From Bryobacteraceae bacterium (GTDB taxonomy: Bacteria > Acidobacteriota > Terriglobia > Bryobacterales > Bryobacteraceae): 64,000 nt of DNA. Shown piece after piece: positions 1-7,810 of the stretch. The notes under the pieces are model-generated. The model ran no database searches, had not been told where the DNA came from, and saw only the letters and a list, made by a program, of their open reading frames with translations. The DNA lies in contig JARKOC010000250.1 in assembly GCA_029975915.1 (NCBI GenBank), positions 115,969-179,968 on the forward strand, given 5' to 3'. The position numbers and the translations under genes are program-made. Each line of letters opens with the position of its first letter. Positions within the stretch are counted from its first letter, which is position 1.

Positions 1-678
<678 letters not shown>

Positions 679-874
679 TGTCCCACCTCGCTGGCGGCGC
701 GACCACGTCCGAAACATTTTTCTGATGAATGGACAGCGAGTGGAGTAAAGTGTATTGAGCGACAATTATCCGAGAGAAACCGAGGGCTCGGAGTACTATC
801 GCTATTGAGAGTATTTTGTCCCGAACTGCATCGGGATGCATCGGAGGAGGGAAGGACCGGGGACATCCATCAGG

Positions 875-1873
875 ATGAGTGTTGAGACGCTAGAGAAATC
901 ATATGAGATGGTTGGGCAATCGGCCAGGCTAAAGCAGGTGTTGCGCCTGGCCAGCCGGCTCGGCAGGGGTCAGTGGCCAGTCCTGCTGTTGGGCGAGACA
1001 GGTACTGGAAAGGAGCTTGTCGCAAGAACAATCCATGCGTCGGGTCCAGGCGGACCTTTTGTCACGATCGATTGCACGTCAATGGTTGGGCCCCTCATGG
1101 AAAGCGAGCTTTTCGGATATGCGAAGGGCGCTTTCACGGGGGCCAACACGAACAAGATCGGGCTGATCGAGCAGGCCGACGGCGGGACAGCGTTCTTCGA
1201 CGAGATCGGCGAGCTGCCGCTTGAGTTGCAAGGGAAACTGCTCCGTCTGCTCCAGGAGCAGGAGTTCCGCCCCGTAGGATCGCTGCAGGTGAAGAAATCG
1301 CGGTTCCGGGTGATTGCCGCCACGAACCGAGACCTTGCGGCCGAGGTGGAAAAGGGCAACTTCAGACAGGATCTGTATTTTAGGCTGAATGTGGTCACCA
1401 TGCGGCTGGCGCCGCTGCGGGATCGCCGGGAAGACCTGCCGGCGCTGATCGCTCACTTCCTTAAGCAGTACGGCAACGGCCACACGCTGAGTTCAGATCT
1501 GCTCGAGTTGATGATGTCCTACCCCTGGCCGGGCAACGTGCGTGAGTTGCAGAATTGCGTGCAGGGAATGGTTGCCGTCAACACGGGTCCGGTGTTGCAC
1601 GCAGCCGACGCGCCGTCGCATTTGCAGCATCACCGGGAATCGGCCGCTTTAGGACGGCTGAAAAAGGCGGCCAACGGGAACCACGCGGCCGGCAACGGAG
1701 ACGCTCCAGTGCCCATCGTGGCGCCTGTCGTCCCCTTGGCCGAAATGGAGCGCCAGGCCATCATTCGGGCTCTTGAGTACACCAAGGGCGACCGCGTGAT
1801 GGCGGCGCATTTGCTGGGCATTGGCAGAACCACGTTGTACCGTAAGTTGAAGGAATACGGGATCAAGGCTTGA
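875..1873 (+). CDS. Sigma-54-dependent transcriptional activator without sensor domain
   Basis: A bacterial enhancer-binding protein that would use ATP hydrolysis to open sigma-54 RNA polymerase complexes. From the ATG at 875 it has 332 residues: Walker A GETGTGKE at about 40-47, the sigma-54 contact loop GAFTGA at 85-90, a Walker B around FFDEIGE, and a Fis-type helix-turn-helix in the last 45 residues (RVMAAHLLGIGRTTLYRKL). Fewer than 20 residues precede the AAA+ module, so there is no receiver, GAF or PAS domain. This layout recalls PspF. The start is uncertain: an in-frame ATG at 836 also exists, and the purine-rich GGAGGAGGGAAGG at 843-855 suits neither start perfectly. The stop overlaps the TTG start of the next gene. 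Confidence 0.88.
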   Translation: MSVETLEKSYEMVGQSARLKQVLRLASRLGRGQWPVLLLGETGTGKELVARTIHASGPGGPFVTIDCTSMVGPLMESELFGYAKGAFTGANTNKIGLIEQADGGTAFFDEIGELPLELQGKLLRLLQEQEFRPVGSLQVKKSRFRVIAATNRDLAAEVEKGNFRQDLYFRLNVVTMRLAPLRDRREDLPALIAHFLKQYGNGHTLSSDLLELMMSYPWPGNVRELQNCVQGMVAVNTGPVLHAADAPSHLQHHRESAALGRLKKAANGNHAAGNGDAPVPIVAPVVPLAEMERQAIIRALEYTKGDRVMAAHLLGIGRTTLYRKLKEYGIKA

Positions 1874-2901
1874 TTGCCGCTCTCGATGCGACATATAGCG
1901 TGGGCCGGAATCTCTCGGGCGTAGGCGTCTACAGCCGCGAGTTGGCGTTTCATCTGGCCGCGTCGCATCCAGAGGCTCAATTTCTTCATTGCTTCCGGCC
2001 CCACCGGTTTTTAAGAGGGCTACGTGCGCGCCGGCTTGAGAACGTTTCCGTGAGAATCCTGCTGGACGGCTTGAGCACGTTCAGCGCCGGCATCTTTCAC
2101 GGGCTCAATCAACGGATGCCGGGCTGGAGAGCCAAACGAACGGTCTGTACCTTTCACGACCTGTTCGTGCTCACCGCCGAGTACTCCACGCCGGAATTTC
2201 GCGCCAGATTCGCCGAACAAGCCCGCCAAGCCGCCGCGCGCAGCGACCTGATTGCGTGCGTTTCGAGCCACACGGCGGAAATGGTGGAAGCCCTGCTGCG
2301 AGTGGAGCGCTCACGAATTCGAATCACCCCGCACGGGGTCAGGTTTCCGGATCAAGGGCCCGTATTGGAGCGCGAGAAGTTTGTCCTCCATGTTGGAGCG
2401 ATTCAGAAGCGCAAGAACCTGGTTCGTTTGGTTGAGGCGTTCGAAAGCTCATGCGGACCGGAGTGGCGTCTCATTCTGGTCGGGTCGGATGGGTTTGGCG
2501 CTGACGAGGTCCGGGCGCGAATCGCAGCGAGTCCGGCGCGTGAGAGGATCGAAATCACTGGGTGGCTGGACGATCAAGCGCTCCACCGCCTGTATACACG
2601 GGCTGGCATCTTCGCCTTTCCATCGCTTGATGAAGGATTCGGAATCCCCGTGCTGGAAGCGATGGCACTGGGAGCGCCTGTTATCGCCTCGAACAGAGCG
2701 GCGCTGCCGGAGGTGTGCGGAGATGCCGCGGCGCTCGTTGACCCGTTTGACACCAATGCCCTGGCGGGTGCGTTGATGGATCTTACGAGCCGGAAGGAGC
2801 TTCGAGATCACTTGTGCGCGAAGGGCTTGGAGCGTGCCCGCCAATTCACCTGGGCGCGAACCGCGGAGCTGACTTGGAACATTTATCAGGAACTGATCTG
2901 A
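1870..2901 (+). CDS. GT4-family glycosyltransferase (group 1)
   Basis: A retaining GT-B glycosyltransferase of 343 residues, probably moving a sugar from a nucleotide-sugar donor to a surface glycan. It starts with TTG at 1870, whose bases overlap the stop of the sigma-54 activator (TTGA), so the two are probably translationally coupled. The C-terminal half carries the GT4 pattern: a beta-strand and turn [10 protein letters not shown] near residue 175, then [20 protein letters not shown] near residue 255, with the E-x7-E donor-binding motif. The N-terminal half contains FHGLNQRMP, as in mannosyltransferase-like GT4s. No membrane segment is seen. Two copies of the GTTCGTTTGG motif (in opposite orientations) lie inside the gene. 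Substrate is unknown. Confidence 0.85.
   Translation: MIAALDATYSVGRNLSGVGVYSRELAFHLAASHPEAQFLHCFRPHRFLRGLRARRLENVSVRILLDGLSTFSAGIFHGLNQRMPGWRAKRTVCTFHDLFVLTAEYSTPEFRARFAEQARQAAARSDLIACVSSHTAEMVEALLRVERSRIRITPHGVRFPDQGPVLEREKFVLHVGAIQKRKNLVRLVEAFESSCGPEWRLILVGSDGFGADEVRARIAASPARERIEITGWLDDQALHRLYTRAGIFAFPSLDEGFGIPVLEAMALGAPVIASNRAALPEVCGDAAALVDPFDTNALAGALMDLTSRKELRDHLCAKGLERARQFTWARTAELTWNIYQELI
2132..2141 (-). repeat. GTTCGTTTGG motif, copy 1
   Basis: Exact 10-mer, seen as CCAAACGAAC on the + strand, inside the GT4 gene and antisense to it (codes AKRT). See the motif finding. Confidence 0.7.
2422..2431 (+). repeat. GTTCGTTTGG motif, copy 2
   Basis: Exact 10-mer, sense strand of the GT4 gene, read as VRLV. 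It is 290 bp from copy 1 and in the opposite orientation. Confidence 0.7.
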
Positions 2902-3225
2902 TCAGCCCTGATCGTCGTCCACGGCGATTTTGAGGGCGCGGAGGACCTTCTGGTCCTGAGAACTCCAACTGATGCGCGCTGTGGCCTCATCGTTTCCAGT
3001 TGAAATTTCCAGTGACCCGCCGGCAGGGGCTGTCTCGTCTTCATCGTCCTCGTCGCGACGGTTGAAGCCGATAGTCGCCTCGAGAACCAGGAAAACATCG
3101 TAGCCGGCCTGCTTGATTTCGCTTATGGCTTCGGCGATGCGGTCGGAGTCAGACAGCGACTCGTTAATCGCGTTGCCAAGCTCGTGCATCAATTCTTTCA
3201 GGCGATCGTCCAAGTTTTCCCTCAC
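2902..3225 (-). CDS. Conserved-looking hypothetical protein
   Basis: A 107-residue soluble acidic protein of unknown function. The N-terminal half (RENLDDRLKELMHELGNAI, then IAEAISEIKQAGYDVF) looks helical. The centre contains an acidic linker (RRDEDDEDE), and the C-terminal half looks beta-rich. It has no signal peptide, membrane segment or recognised motif. The gene is convergent with the GT4 gene: its stop codon (2902-2904) begins the base after that gene's stop. The start ATG at 3225 is the only good one in frame. I do not recognise the family; the complete frame and protein-like composition support it as a real gene. Confidence 0.6.
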   Translation of the reverse strand: MRENLDDRLKELMHELGNAINESLSDSDRIAEAISEIKQAGYDVFLVLEATIGFNRRDEDDEDETAPAGGSLEISTGNDEATARISWSSQDQKVLRALKIAVDDDQG

Positions 3226-3399
3226 CGTCCGGCTATCTCCAGGATACCACCCGGATCAGGCGGCATCCGGAATCCGGCGCGCTGGCCCACGCTCAATCTA
3301 TCGTCAATTCAGGCGGGCCACATGAGCCGTATCCGCGTGAAAGCGGTTTCGCATCGGGAGCGGGGCTGGGATAATGAAAAGAGCGCCGGACACAGCATC

Positions 3400-3669
3400 A
3401 TGAGACTCGTCAGAAAGTTCCTGGAGATCGTCATGCCTGGAGTGATCAAACCGCTCCACGCGCTGTGGAATGAGATCATCGGATTCTTGTTCCTGGCCAT
3501 CGCCGTGTTCATGATCCGGCCGACATGGAAGGCCTACCAGAAGTTCCAGGGCGGCGGCGACCCAGGTGAGGCGATTGTTGGACTCATCGGCGGGGCTGGT
3601 TTGCTGATTGTCGGGCTGGTCTTCGGGCTACACGGATTCTGGAAGGCCCGCCGGATCTCAAAGTCCTGA
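3400..3669 (+). CDS. Small integral membrane protein, unknown function
   Basis: An 89-residue protein with two hydrophobic segments: IIGFLFLAIAVFMI near residues 23-36, and a Gly-rich segment IVGLIGGAGLLIVGLVFGLHG near 60-80. Short basic ends (RLVRK, WKARRISKS) suggest both termini may be cytoplasmic. The frame is open further upstream, with ATGs at 3184 and 3322. The 3400 ATG was chosen because the upstream extension is low-quality and overlaps the opposite-strand gene. No function is recognised. It sits between two minus-strand genes and appears monocistronic. Confidence 0.55.
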   Translation: MRLVRKFLEIVMPGVIKPLHALWNEIIGFLFLAIAVFMIRPTWKAYQKFQGGGDPGEAIVGLIGGAGLLIVGLVFGLHGFWKARRISKS

Positions 3670-3694
3670 GCGAGCGCCCGAATCGGACAGCCGG

Positions 3695-4978
3695 TTACTC
3701 CTGCCTGCTGCGCTCTTCGAAGTCAGCCAGTTGTTTCTTTACGAAGTCGCTGTCGCGGCCGTTGGGGTTCATTTCGAGGTAGGCCTTCAAGGAGCCCGCC
3801 GCACCTTTGAAGTCGTTTTTGTTGGCAAGCGCCACGCCGAGGATGTGGTGGATCTTGGGAAACCGGCGGTCGCGGTCCAGCTTGATCGTCTCGCGAGCGC
3901 TCTTCTCTGCGTCGTCGTAGTGCTGAAGCTGCAAGTGGGCAAGGCTGTTGAAGTACCACGCCTGAGGATATGAATAAGGGTCGAGCTTCAGGACGCTCCC
4001 GCTTGCCGCGAGGATCTGGTCCCAACTGTTTGAACTCAAGGAGACTTCGAGCATCCCGAGATGGGGCTTTACGTACTTCGCATCAGACTCGATTGCCTTC
4101 TTGAAGGCCGCTGAGGCATCTTCCTGACGTTTCATGCCAGCATAGGCCACGCCCAGCTCATACCACGCCTCGGCATACTGCGGATGCAGTTCGACCGCCT
4201 TGGCGAGGTTGAGTTGGGCCTCCTCGAACTTCTGCTTCTTGTTGCGGTCCTGCCCCTTCTCGAAGGCTTTCCTGGCGTCCTTTGGAGCGCTGAGCGAGGT
4301 AAACGATTTTGTTTGCGCTTCAATCTTGCCGAGTCGCCGCATGAGGATGGTGCCGACGCTTGGATTGTCCATGATGCGGCGGCCGGCAAGGTTGACTGAT
4401 TCTGACAGGTATCCGGGCAGGTTGGCGCGCAGTTCGCATCCCATCAGTTCGCGCTCGGTGACCCCCATGTTGCTGGCGCCTCCCATGCCGCCGAAGGGTG
4501 AGCTGTTCCTGCCGCCGAAGCCGTCGTTCAGACTACCCATGCTGGCGTCGGCTCCGATCATGGCCGGTTGCTGGCCCAAAGTGATAGAGAAGTGGCCCTT
4601 GTTGTCGGAGTACCCGTAAGGGCGCGCCTGGCCATTGCAGTACAGCTCGATCACCGCGGGCTCAGGCGGCGGCGTCCCTTCTTCGGTAATGAGTTTGCCT
4701 GACAGGAAGACCGGACGCCGGAATTCCTGCTGTTGTGGCTGTTGGGTGGGGAACCTTTGCTGGGTCCCCTGCTGCGGGGAAGTTGGTGTGCCCGTTCCGG
4801 TTCCGGGCGTTCCAGTCCCGCCGCCGGGAGGAGCGGTTCCGCCCCCGGTTCCTCCGCCTCCGGTACCTCCTCCAGGAGGCGCTGCTCCGCCTCCGGTCTG
4901 AAAAGCAACGGTGAGCGGCGACAGCAACACCACAATAGCCAACGTCCTGCAAATGTGGGAAAGACTTCGAGTGCTCAT
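3695..4978 (-). CDS. Secreted TPR protein with Gly/Thr/Pro-rich linker
   Basis: A 427-residue exported protein. The N-terminus is a signal peptide (TLAIVVLLSPLTVAFQ), followed at about residues 28-68 by a low-complexity stretch of Gly, Thr and Pro. Next comes a Gln-rich linker and a beta-rich region (FLSGKLITEEGTPPPEPAVI, then GYSDNKGHFSITLG) resembling a carboxypeptidase-regulatory/CNA-B-like fold. The C-terminal half holds about four TPR units, for example AVELHPQYAEAWYELGVAYA and the following AFKKAIE. TPRs usually mediate protein contacts, so a periplasmic scaffold role is likely but inferred. It is divergent from the lipoprotein gene at 5090. Confidence 0.75.
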   Translation of the reverse strand: MSTRSLSHICRTLAIVVLLSPLTVAFQTGGGAAPPGGGTGGGGTGGGTAPPGGGTGTPGTGTGTPTSPQQGTQQRFPTQQPQQQEFRRPVFLSGKLITEEGTPPPEPAVIELYCNGQARPYGYSDNKGHFSITLGQQPAMIGADASMGSLNDGFGGRNSSPFGGMGGASNMGVTERELMGCELRANLPGYLSESVNLAGRRIMDNPSVGTILMRRLGKIEAQTKSFTSLSAPKDARKAFEKGQDRNKKQKFEEAQLNLAKAVELHPQYAEAWYELGVAYAGMKRQEDASAAFKKAIESDAKYVKPHLGMLEVSLSSNSWDQILAASGSVLKLDPYSYPQAWYFNSLAHLQLQHYDDAEKSARETIKLDRDRRFPKIHHILGVALANKNDFKGAAGSLKAYLEMNPNGRDSDFVKKQLADFEERSRQE

Positions 4979-5089
4979 TGCTCAGCCCCCAGGCGGAAGT
5001 ATTTCAACGGCGGAAGTTAGCAGTATTATGCCACAAGCAGTGAAGATGTCCAGCTTTCCGTATAAGATGGTTTGGACGGGAGACAACCC

Positions 5090-5701
5090 ATGAAAAGGAC
5101 CCTTTACTCAGGAATCGCGGTTCTCGCGCTGATGCTGGGCGGCTGCTCCTCGACGAGTACCGCGCCCGCCGCCAAAAAGGAGGTGAAACCGGCAGAGCCG
5201 ATTGGCGGCCAGACCGGCATCTTCTATATGTATCAGGCGGCGCGCCAATGGAATAAGGATGCCCAGATTCTGAATGTCGAGAACGTCAACATCGACTCGG
5301 TGAAGCCGGACGCCGGCAAGTATGGCGCCTGGCGGGGCACCTTTGTTTCTTTGACCGCGAAGACGCAGAAGACTTTCACATATAGCGTTGCCGAAGAGGG
5401 CACAATCCGCAAGGGGACCTATATGGGTAGCGAATCGATCTACGCGCCCAAGGCGGCGACCCGCGTCATTCCTATCCAAAAAGTGAAGCTGGACACGCCG
5501 GCTGCGCTCGAGATCGCCAAGAAAGAACTGAAAGCGGTGCTGGACAAGAATCCGGATGCCCCGATTCAGTTCATCATGGAGTGGACATACCAGACGCCGA
5601 ATCCGGTGTGGAGAGTGGTGGTCGGGCCAAGTGTGGGGCAGAGTCTGGGATCGGTCTATGTCGATGCGGACACGGGGAAGTTCGTCAAGAAGGTCCGCTA
5701 G
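5090..5701 (+). CDS. Putative lipoprotein with PepSY-like C-terminus
   Basis: A 203-residue protein. The start ATG at 5090 is preceded by GGGAGA (5078-5083) at good spacing and opens a lipoprotein signal (MKRTLYSGIAVLALMLGGCS) with an LGGC lipobox; the next residues SSTST suggest outer-membrane or periplasmic anchoring. The mature protein is mixed alpha/beta. Its last 60 residues (ALEIAKKELKAVLDKN, then PVWRVVVG and GSVYVDADTGKFVKKV) look like a PepSY-type repeat, which often occurs as an inhibitor-like or ligand-binding module. That resemblance is my own reading and is not decisive. It is convergent with the carbonic anhydrase gene. Confidence 0.65.
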   Translation: MKRTLYSGIAVLALMLGGCSSTSTAPAAKKEVKPAEPIGGQTGIFYMYQAARQWNKDAQILNVENVNIDSVKPDAGKYGAWRGTFVSLTAKTQKTFTYSVAEEGTIRKGTYMGSESIYAPKAATRVIPIQKVKLDTPAALEIAKKELKAVLDKNPDAPIQFIMEWTYQTPNPVWRVVVGPSVGQSLGSVYVDADTGKFVKKVR

Positions 5702-5720
5702 CTTCGAAAACGGCCCTCCT

Positions 5721-6431
5721 TTAGTGGGAGGAGACAGGCTTGACCGGCGACTTGGTTGAAGTCTTGCTAGCCGCGGCAGGGCCGTCCAGGAATTGCACTC
5801 TGGAAGTCATCAAGTCGTAATTGGCTGCCACAACGAGCAATCGCCCGGCATCGACTGCGTGCTTGAGCAACGGCTCGGACTCGCGCACCTGTGCCGCCAC
5901 GCGGCGGGCATTTGCCACAACGCAATTGTGAACCCTGTCACCGGGTTGATTTGCCGATTCCTCAGCCGCGGGGCGGATCGATTCGACGACCGTCCTGATG
6001 TGGCCTGGCGCCTCGCCGCCGGCGACCGCGGCCGAGACAGCCCCGCATTGCTCATGTCCTAGAATCACCACCAGCCGCACGCCAAGGTGTTCGACGGCGT
6101 ATTCGATGCTTCCAAGCACCTCGTCGTCCACCACGTTGCCCGCATCGCGGATGACGAACAGATCCCCAAGTCCTTCGTCAAAGATGAGTTCGGGGGGCAC
6201 GCGCGAGTCGGCGCATCCCAGTATGACGGCGTAGGGGTGCTGGCCGGACTGCGCGAGTGACTTGCGGCGGCCGATCGAGATGTCCGGGTGTTTCTCCTTG
6301 TGCTTGACAAAACGGGTGTTGCCGGCCTGAAGGCGGGCCAACGCCTGTTCGGGCGACATGGCGGCTGGAGCGTCGTGGCCACCGGCAAGCGACATAGCCG
6401 CGAGACAGAGAAGTCCAATGAGAGATCTCAT
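5721..6431 (-). CDS. Exported beta-class carbonic anhydrase
   Basis: Catalyses reversible CO2 hydration using zinc. The 236-residue product has a signal peptide (RSLIGLLCLAAMSLAGG), so the enzyme is probably periplasmic. The beta-CA hallmarks are present: ILGCADSRVPPE (zinc ligand Cys73 and the Asp75/Arg77 dyad) and ILGHEQCGA (zinc ligands His126 and Cys129). The usual helical N-terminal region (QALARLQAGNTRFV) precedes them. The C-terminus is a short Ser/Lys-rich tail. It is divergent from the SMP-30 gene with a 69-bp spacer containing an inverted repeat. The family call is firm; physiological role in the periplasm is inferred. Confidence 0.92.
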   Translation of the reverse strand: MRSLIGLLCLAAMSLAGGHDAPAAMSPEQALARLQAGNTRFVKHKEKHPDISIGRRKSLAQSGQHPYAVILGCADSRVPPELIFDEGLGDLFVIRDAGNVVDDEVLGSIEYAVEHLGVRLVVILGHEQCGAVSAAVAGGEAPGHIRTVVESIRPAAEESANQPGDRVHNCVVANARRVAAQVRESEPLLKHAVDAGRLLVVAANYDLMTSRVQFLDGPAAASKTSTKSPVKPVSSH

Positions 6432-6457
6432 AGCGTGGTGTTACCTAACTCTATTAT

Positions 6458-6473
6458 CAGACCGTTTGGTCTG
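6458..6473. promoter_or_regulatory. Inverted repeat in divergent promoter region
   Basis: CAGACC-gttt-GGTCTG forms a perfect 6-bp dyad between the divergent carbonic anhydrase and SMP-30 genes, in an otherwise unstructured 69-bp spacer. It could be an operator; no regulator is assigned. Confidence 0.3.
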
Positions 6474-6500
6474 GATTCGCGGTGCTCTTACAATGAAACT

Positions 6501-7379
6501 GTGTTCAGAAGAGAATTTGCCGCGCTGAGCCTGTTCAAGGCGGCCGTTGGGGGCGGACAGGATCAGGGGGACGGGTTTGTCGAGCGCATCGCCAGCGGAT
6601 TCAAATTCACTGAAGGGCCGGTCTGGCTTGAAGAGGGGGCGCTGATCTTCAGCGATATCCCGACGGCCCGGCTGCTGAAGTGGAGCCTCCGCGATGGAGT
6701 GCAGGTAGTTCGGGAGAACAGCGGTGGAGCCAATGGAAATGCCGCCGACAGCCGGGGCAGGATATACAGTTGCGAGGGGGCGTCGAGACGAGTGACACGT
6801 TTGAGCGCCAACGGGCGGATCGAGGTGTTGGCCGAAAGCTTTGAAGGCAAGCGGCTCAATTCGCCGAACGACATCGCCTTGCGCAAGGACGGCCACGCCT
6901 GGTTCACCGATCCGGCCTTCGGCAATAGGGAGGATACGCGGGAATTGGCGTGTCACGGCGTATTCCATCTGAAGCCGAACAGGGAATTGGAGGTGGTTGC
7001 AAAGATGGACAGGCGGCCGAACGGGGTGGCTCTGTCGCCCGACGGACGGACGCTGTTTGTTGCCGTGTCGGATGAACGTTCTATCAGGGCCTGGGATGTG
7101 GATCGGAACGGAGATGCATCGAATCCGCGGCTCGTCCTGGCCGGGATCGACGGCCCGCCGGACGGACTGAAAGTAGACGAGCAGGGCAACATCTGGGTGG
7201 CGGCGAACGCCGTGGCGGCCTATGACCGGCGTGGTAAGCTCCTGCGCACAGTGCCGCTGGCCGGCAAGCCTTCAAACCTGTGCTTCGGCTCTGATTTCAG
7301 GACGATTTACGTCACGGCGCGTTCGTCGGTCTACCGTGTGATGCTCGACGGCAGGCCGCAGCAGCAGGTACAACCGTGA
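6501..7379 (+). CDS. SMP-30/gluconolactonase family protein with Tat-like signal
   Basis: A six-bladed beta-propeller lactonase of about 292 residues, likely hydrolysing sugar lactones with a divalent metal. Family motifs are present: FTEGPVW near the start, RLNSPNDIALRKDGHAWFTD, then PNGVALSPDGRTLF and PDGLKVDEQGNIWVA. No ATG fits the frame. GTG at 6501 gives an N-terminus MFRREFAALSLFKAAVGG, which resembles a twin-arginine signal (RREF followed by a hydrophobic stretch), so export via Tat is likely. There is no clear Shine-Dalgarno. The stop overlaps the Nudix GTG start (GTGA), and Nudix overlaps mutS2, so the three form an operon. Confidence 0.8.
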   Translation: MFRREFAALSLFKAAVGGGQDQGDGFVERIASGFKFTEGPVWLEEGALIFSDIPTARLLKWSLRDGVQVVRENSGGANGNAADSRGRIYSCEGASRRVTRLSANGRIEVLAESFEGKRLNSPNDIALRKDGHAWFTDPAFGNREDTRELACHGVFHLKPNRELEVVAKMDRRPNGVALSPDGRTLFVAVSDERSIRAWDVDRNGDASNPRLVLAGIDGPPDGLKVDEQGNIWVAANAVAAYDRRGKLLRTVPLAGKPSNLCFGSDFRTIYVTARSSVYRVMLDGRPQQQVQP

Positions 7380-7810
7380 GCGGCCGCCGGAGCTATCCTG
7401 ATCGCCCGCTGCTCGGCGTAGGCGCAGTTGTTTTCCGAGGCGATGACGTGTTGCTCATCGAACGCGGCACGCCGCCGCTGAAGGGATGGTGGACCGTGCC
7501 CGGCGGGATGGTGGAAGCCGGAGAGCGGCTGGAAGAAGCGGTGGTCAGGGAGGTGCGGGAGGAGACGGGCCTTCTGGTCCGGCCCGTGAAGGTGGCGGCC
7601 CTGTTTGAGCGCATCATGAGGGATCCGGAAGGACGGACTCAGTATCACTACGTGATCGTCGACTACCTTTGCGAACTCCTTGACGGCACGCTTCAGGCGG
7701 CGAGTGACGTCGCCGCGGCATCGTGGGCTCCAGTGAGCGAACTCGGGATGTGGAAAGTGGCTCCAGGAACTCCGCCGGTGATTGCACGGGCACTGGAGAT
7801 GACCAAATGA
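7376..7810 (+). CDS. Nudix hydrolase
   Basis: A 144-residue enzyme expected to hydrolyse nucleoside diphosphates linked to another moiety. The Nudix box is complete: G44, E50, then R58-E59 and E62-E63 with G65 (GGMVEAGERLEEAVVREV followed by REETGLL), matching GX5EX7REUXEEXGU. The start is GTG at 7376, overlapping the SMP-30 stop by four bases. The stop overlaps the mutS2 ATG (ATGA). The N-terminal RPLLGVGAVVFRGDDVLLI is the usual first strand of ADP-ribose pyrophosphatase-like members. Substrate cannot be told from sequence. Confidence 0.9.
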   Translation: MSGRRSYPDRPLLGVGAVVFRGDDVLLIERGTPPLKGWWTVPGGMVEAGERLEEAVVREVREETGLLVRPVKVAALFERIMRDPEGRTQYHYVIVDYLCELLDGTLQAASDVAAASWAPVSELGMWKVAPGTPPVIARALEMTK

